Shown here piece by piece: positions 62,315-64,000 of a DNA stretch of 64,000 nt. A program made the position numbers and the translations under genes. The DNA is taken from assembly GCA_947579605.1 (NCBI GenBank), contig OX388317.1, positions 13,225,384 to 13,289,383 on the forward strand, read 5' to 3'. Below the pieces are notes generated by a model, which saw nothing but the letters and a program-made list of their open reading frames with translations, made no database searches and was not told the origin of the DNA. This DNA comes from Athripsodes cinereus (Eukaryota > Arthropoda > Insecta > Trichoptera > Leptoceridae). Positions within the stretch are counted from its first letter, which is position 1. Each line of letters begins with the position of its first letter.

Positions 62315-62405
62315 TGGCCAGAAGTATGATGGTAGTCTCAGACTTCCAGGAGGGATGCTCATGGTTTGAATCCTGGAACTGATTCACCCCGTCAACACTG
62401 TAGTG
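62315..62405 (+). repeat. Possible tRNA-derived SINE head
   Basis: An A-box-like GATGGTAGTCTCAGA followed at suitable distance by a B-box-like GGTTTGAATCC. It differs from the 36-kb family. No poly(A) tail seen; possibly a second SINE family. Confidence 0.4.
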
Positions 62406-62561
62406 TACCCCATCTACACAGCTCTTTGAAAAGTTACTTGTCACTCAAAATCAGTAAAAATCTTAATTAGTTTTAGACTTTTCACACTCTGACATTTTAC
62501 TTCAAACAGATTTGTCCACTTTCATTAGAAAGCCACTCAGATAACTTACTACTTAATCATT

Positions 62562-62737
62562 TAAAAAAAAAGATATACATATCTGGGTTTTGTTTGTTAT
62601 AAACCCAAATACAACCTTATACACCTTTCACAGTAAGCTCTTAAAAGCTAGTGTCGTGAAAGGGGAGTTCGCCGGTATCTGGTAACGAACCACGGTCCCC
62701 TTGTTCACGAGGCCGAGACTACCGACGAAGTCGTGAT
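62562..62737 (-). mobile_element. tRNA-derived SINE, third copy (minus strand)
   Basis: Reverse complement of the SINE at 36126, with the same body, the conserved AAGGGGACC/GTTCG region and a shorter A-rich tail. The head is slightly shortened near the A box (GGTAG...TCTCGGCC). It lies inside the 3.4-kb inverted-repeat element. Confidence 0.82.
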
Positions 62738-63092
62738 TTCATTGATTTCTTATGAAATCATGTTTTATAAAATACTATTATTATGTATGTTGGTTTGTAT
62801 TGAAATTACTTGCTGAAGTAATTACATAAACTATTATACATGTCGTCCTTTCCATGCCATAAAAACTACATTATGGATACCATGCCTCATAGCCGAATTG
62901 GTAATACAAAAACTTATAAATATGTAGATAATTCACACTAAATAATAATTGTAACTTAACCTCACCAAAAATCACACAAAACGAAAACAGCCTATGTGAC
63001 AGCCTGACAGCTGTCAACTTAATCATAGAGTATTTCATTAGTTTGTGCGCATGCGTATTTTCATCCCTCTTCTTCTACCTTTAGACGCTAGT

Positions 63093-64000
63093 ATTTTGTA
63101 GTATAATTATTATTTTCTATGTTGTCACACAATAATTTACACTTAAACCAGTTCTATATATGGCCGCTAGGTGTCACTGGTGAAGCCGGGACGGTCCGGA
63201 AATGAATGAATCGTGAGTCAAAAGGTGGTGGATTTAGACTCTCGTATTTTATTTGAGTTGGTATGAATGTATGAAAGAGCGGTAAATTTAAAAATTGTAA
63301 GTAAAATAAATTGAAAAAACACTACCCCCTATTCTATATTGATTTGAATTAAAATAAGAACGTTCCTAAATTTTATAATTAAGGTCACTTGCATCATCAG
63401 GCGATTAGAAAAAAGTTTTTCTCTTTTCACTGAGTCGAGAGTCTCAGAATACACGTAAGCGAAGTTATTTATGAATTAAAAAATTTTAAACACTTTTATA
63501 CAAACTTATATTTTTTTAACACTTACACTTATATTAAGAGACGAAACAATATTGTCTACAAAAAAAAAAATATAAGTATGTATAAAGAAGTTTAAGTTTT
63601 TTAAATTCATTTAATATGGATACACAAAAAGTGACGGATTACATTGAAAATAAGAAGTTATTTGTTATTTGGAAGTTAACTACATATGTATACTGTGTTT
63701 TTTTTTTCGTTTTATCTTGAAATGAACTTCCAACAAGTACTTTCGATCAATAGCACCGAAAATTCAAAAGTTTTCTCTAGTTTCCATGTTTTTTTAGAAA
63801 AAAAAATGGAACATCGCATACGATAGCTTACGTACGATTTATATGGTTCATGCTCAGTCACAATATAGGTAAGGTATATAGGTAACAAGACTGTGCACTT
63901 CTCTGACGTGCACAGTCTGGTTATATATTTATTATATACCCTGGCGCCCTTGAGACGGTCTAGAGACTGTTAAACGGCGTCAAAATAAAATCATCATCAT
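63093..64000. other. Right end: no gene, short hairpin and repeat tail
   Basis: AT-rich. A 10-bp stem hairpin (GACTGTGCAC / GTGCACAGTC, loop 9) lies at 63889-63917. The last bases run into (ATC)n, which looks like a retroelement tail cut by the window edge. No exon seen. Confidence 0.4.

Larger units (their letters stand above)
59698..63092. mobile_element. 3.4-kb element with 47-bp terminal inverted repeats and 9-bp target duplication
   Basis: The first 47 bases (59698-59744, starting ACTAGCGTCTAAAGGTAGAA) and the reverse complement of the last 47 (63046-63092) are identical. ATTTTGTAG lies directly outside both ends (59689-59697 and 63093-63101), a 9-bp duplication. Such a duplication fits Mutator-like elements; other superfamilies are possible. 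No transposase was recognised; the interior holds decayed retrotransposon and SINE pieces, so it is non-autonomous or a composite. Confidence 0.8.

Noticed and set aside
63889..63917. Short hairpin as a terminator or microRNA precursor
   Set aside because: A 10-bp stem is too short for a microRNA precursor, and bacterial-type terminators do not apply to this nuclear sequence.

Overview
This is an intron-rich, AT-rich animal nuclear sequence, almost certainly from a moth or butterfly. Pointers are short exons with canonical GT/AG junctions in long AT-rich introns, insect-type proteins (a lipid storage droplet protein/perilipin-1, insect-length glutaredoxin-3, SV2-like transporters), tRNA-derived SINEs with poly(A) tails, and a dense load of MITEs and 5'-truncated non-LTR retrotransposon tails. 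Species cannot be named from the sequence alone.

Six host genes can be rebuilt exon by exon with consistent splice phases. (1) 849-7147 minus: secreted heme peroxidase (chorion peroxidase/peroxinectin-like) with a clip-like Cys-rich N-terminal module; 14 coding exons, extreme C-terminus unresolved. (2) 11461-18595 plus: SV2-like major facilitator transporter, 12 exons, 537 aa. (3) 30257-33739 plus: a second SV2-like transporter, 10 exons, 552 aa, with a collinear intron-phase pattern, so a tandem paralogue. (4) 39717-49004 plus: perilipin/Lsd-1, 9 exons, 454 aa. (5) 52693-54819 plus: prefoldin subunit 5, 3 exons, 162 aa. (6) 56064-59263 minus: glutaredoxin-3 (thioredoxin domain plus one CGFS glutaredoxin domain), 4 exons, 220 aa. 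Apart from the transporter pair the genes have no obvious functional link; this is ordinary animal gene order, not an operon.

Mobile DNA fills most of the remaining sequence. The clearest elements are a 1.77-kb Tc1-type transposon with TIRs, TA duplication and a broken DD34E transposase (25512-27285); a 977-bp hAT element with a perfect 8-bp target duplication and a ZMYM1-like transposase relic inside a prefoldin intron (53377-54353); a 3.4-kb element with identical 47-bp terminal inverted repeats and a 9-bp target duplication (59698-63092); several near-palindromic MITEs, two families present twice; a nested palindrome-in-palindrome at 50 kb; a tail-to-tail pair of tRNA-derived SINEs at 36 kb; and about ten non-LTR 3' tails. 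A 68-bp tandem array of about 6.7 copies lies in a glutaredoxin-3 intron. No convincing tRNA, rRNA, CRISPR, virus or unfamiliar multi-gene system was seen. The most novel material is the structure of the mobile elements.
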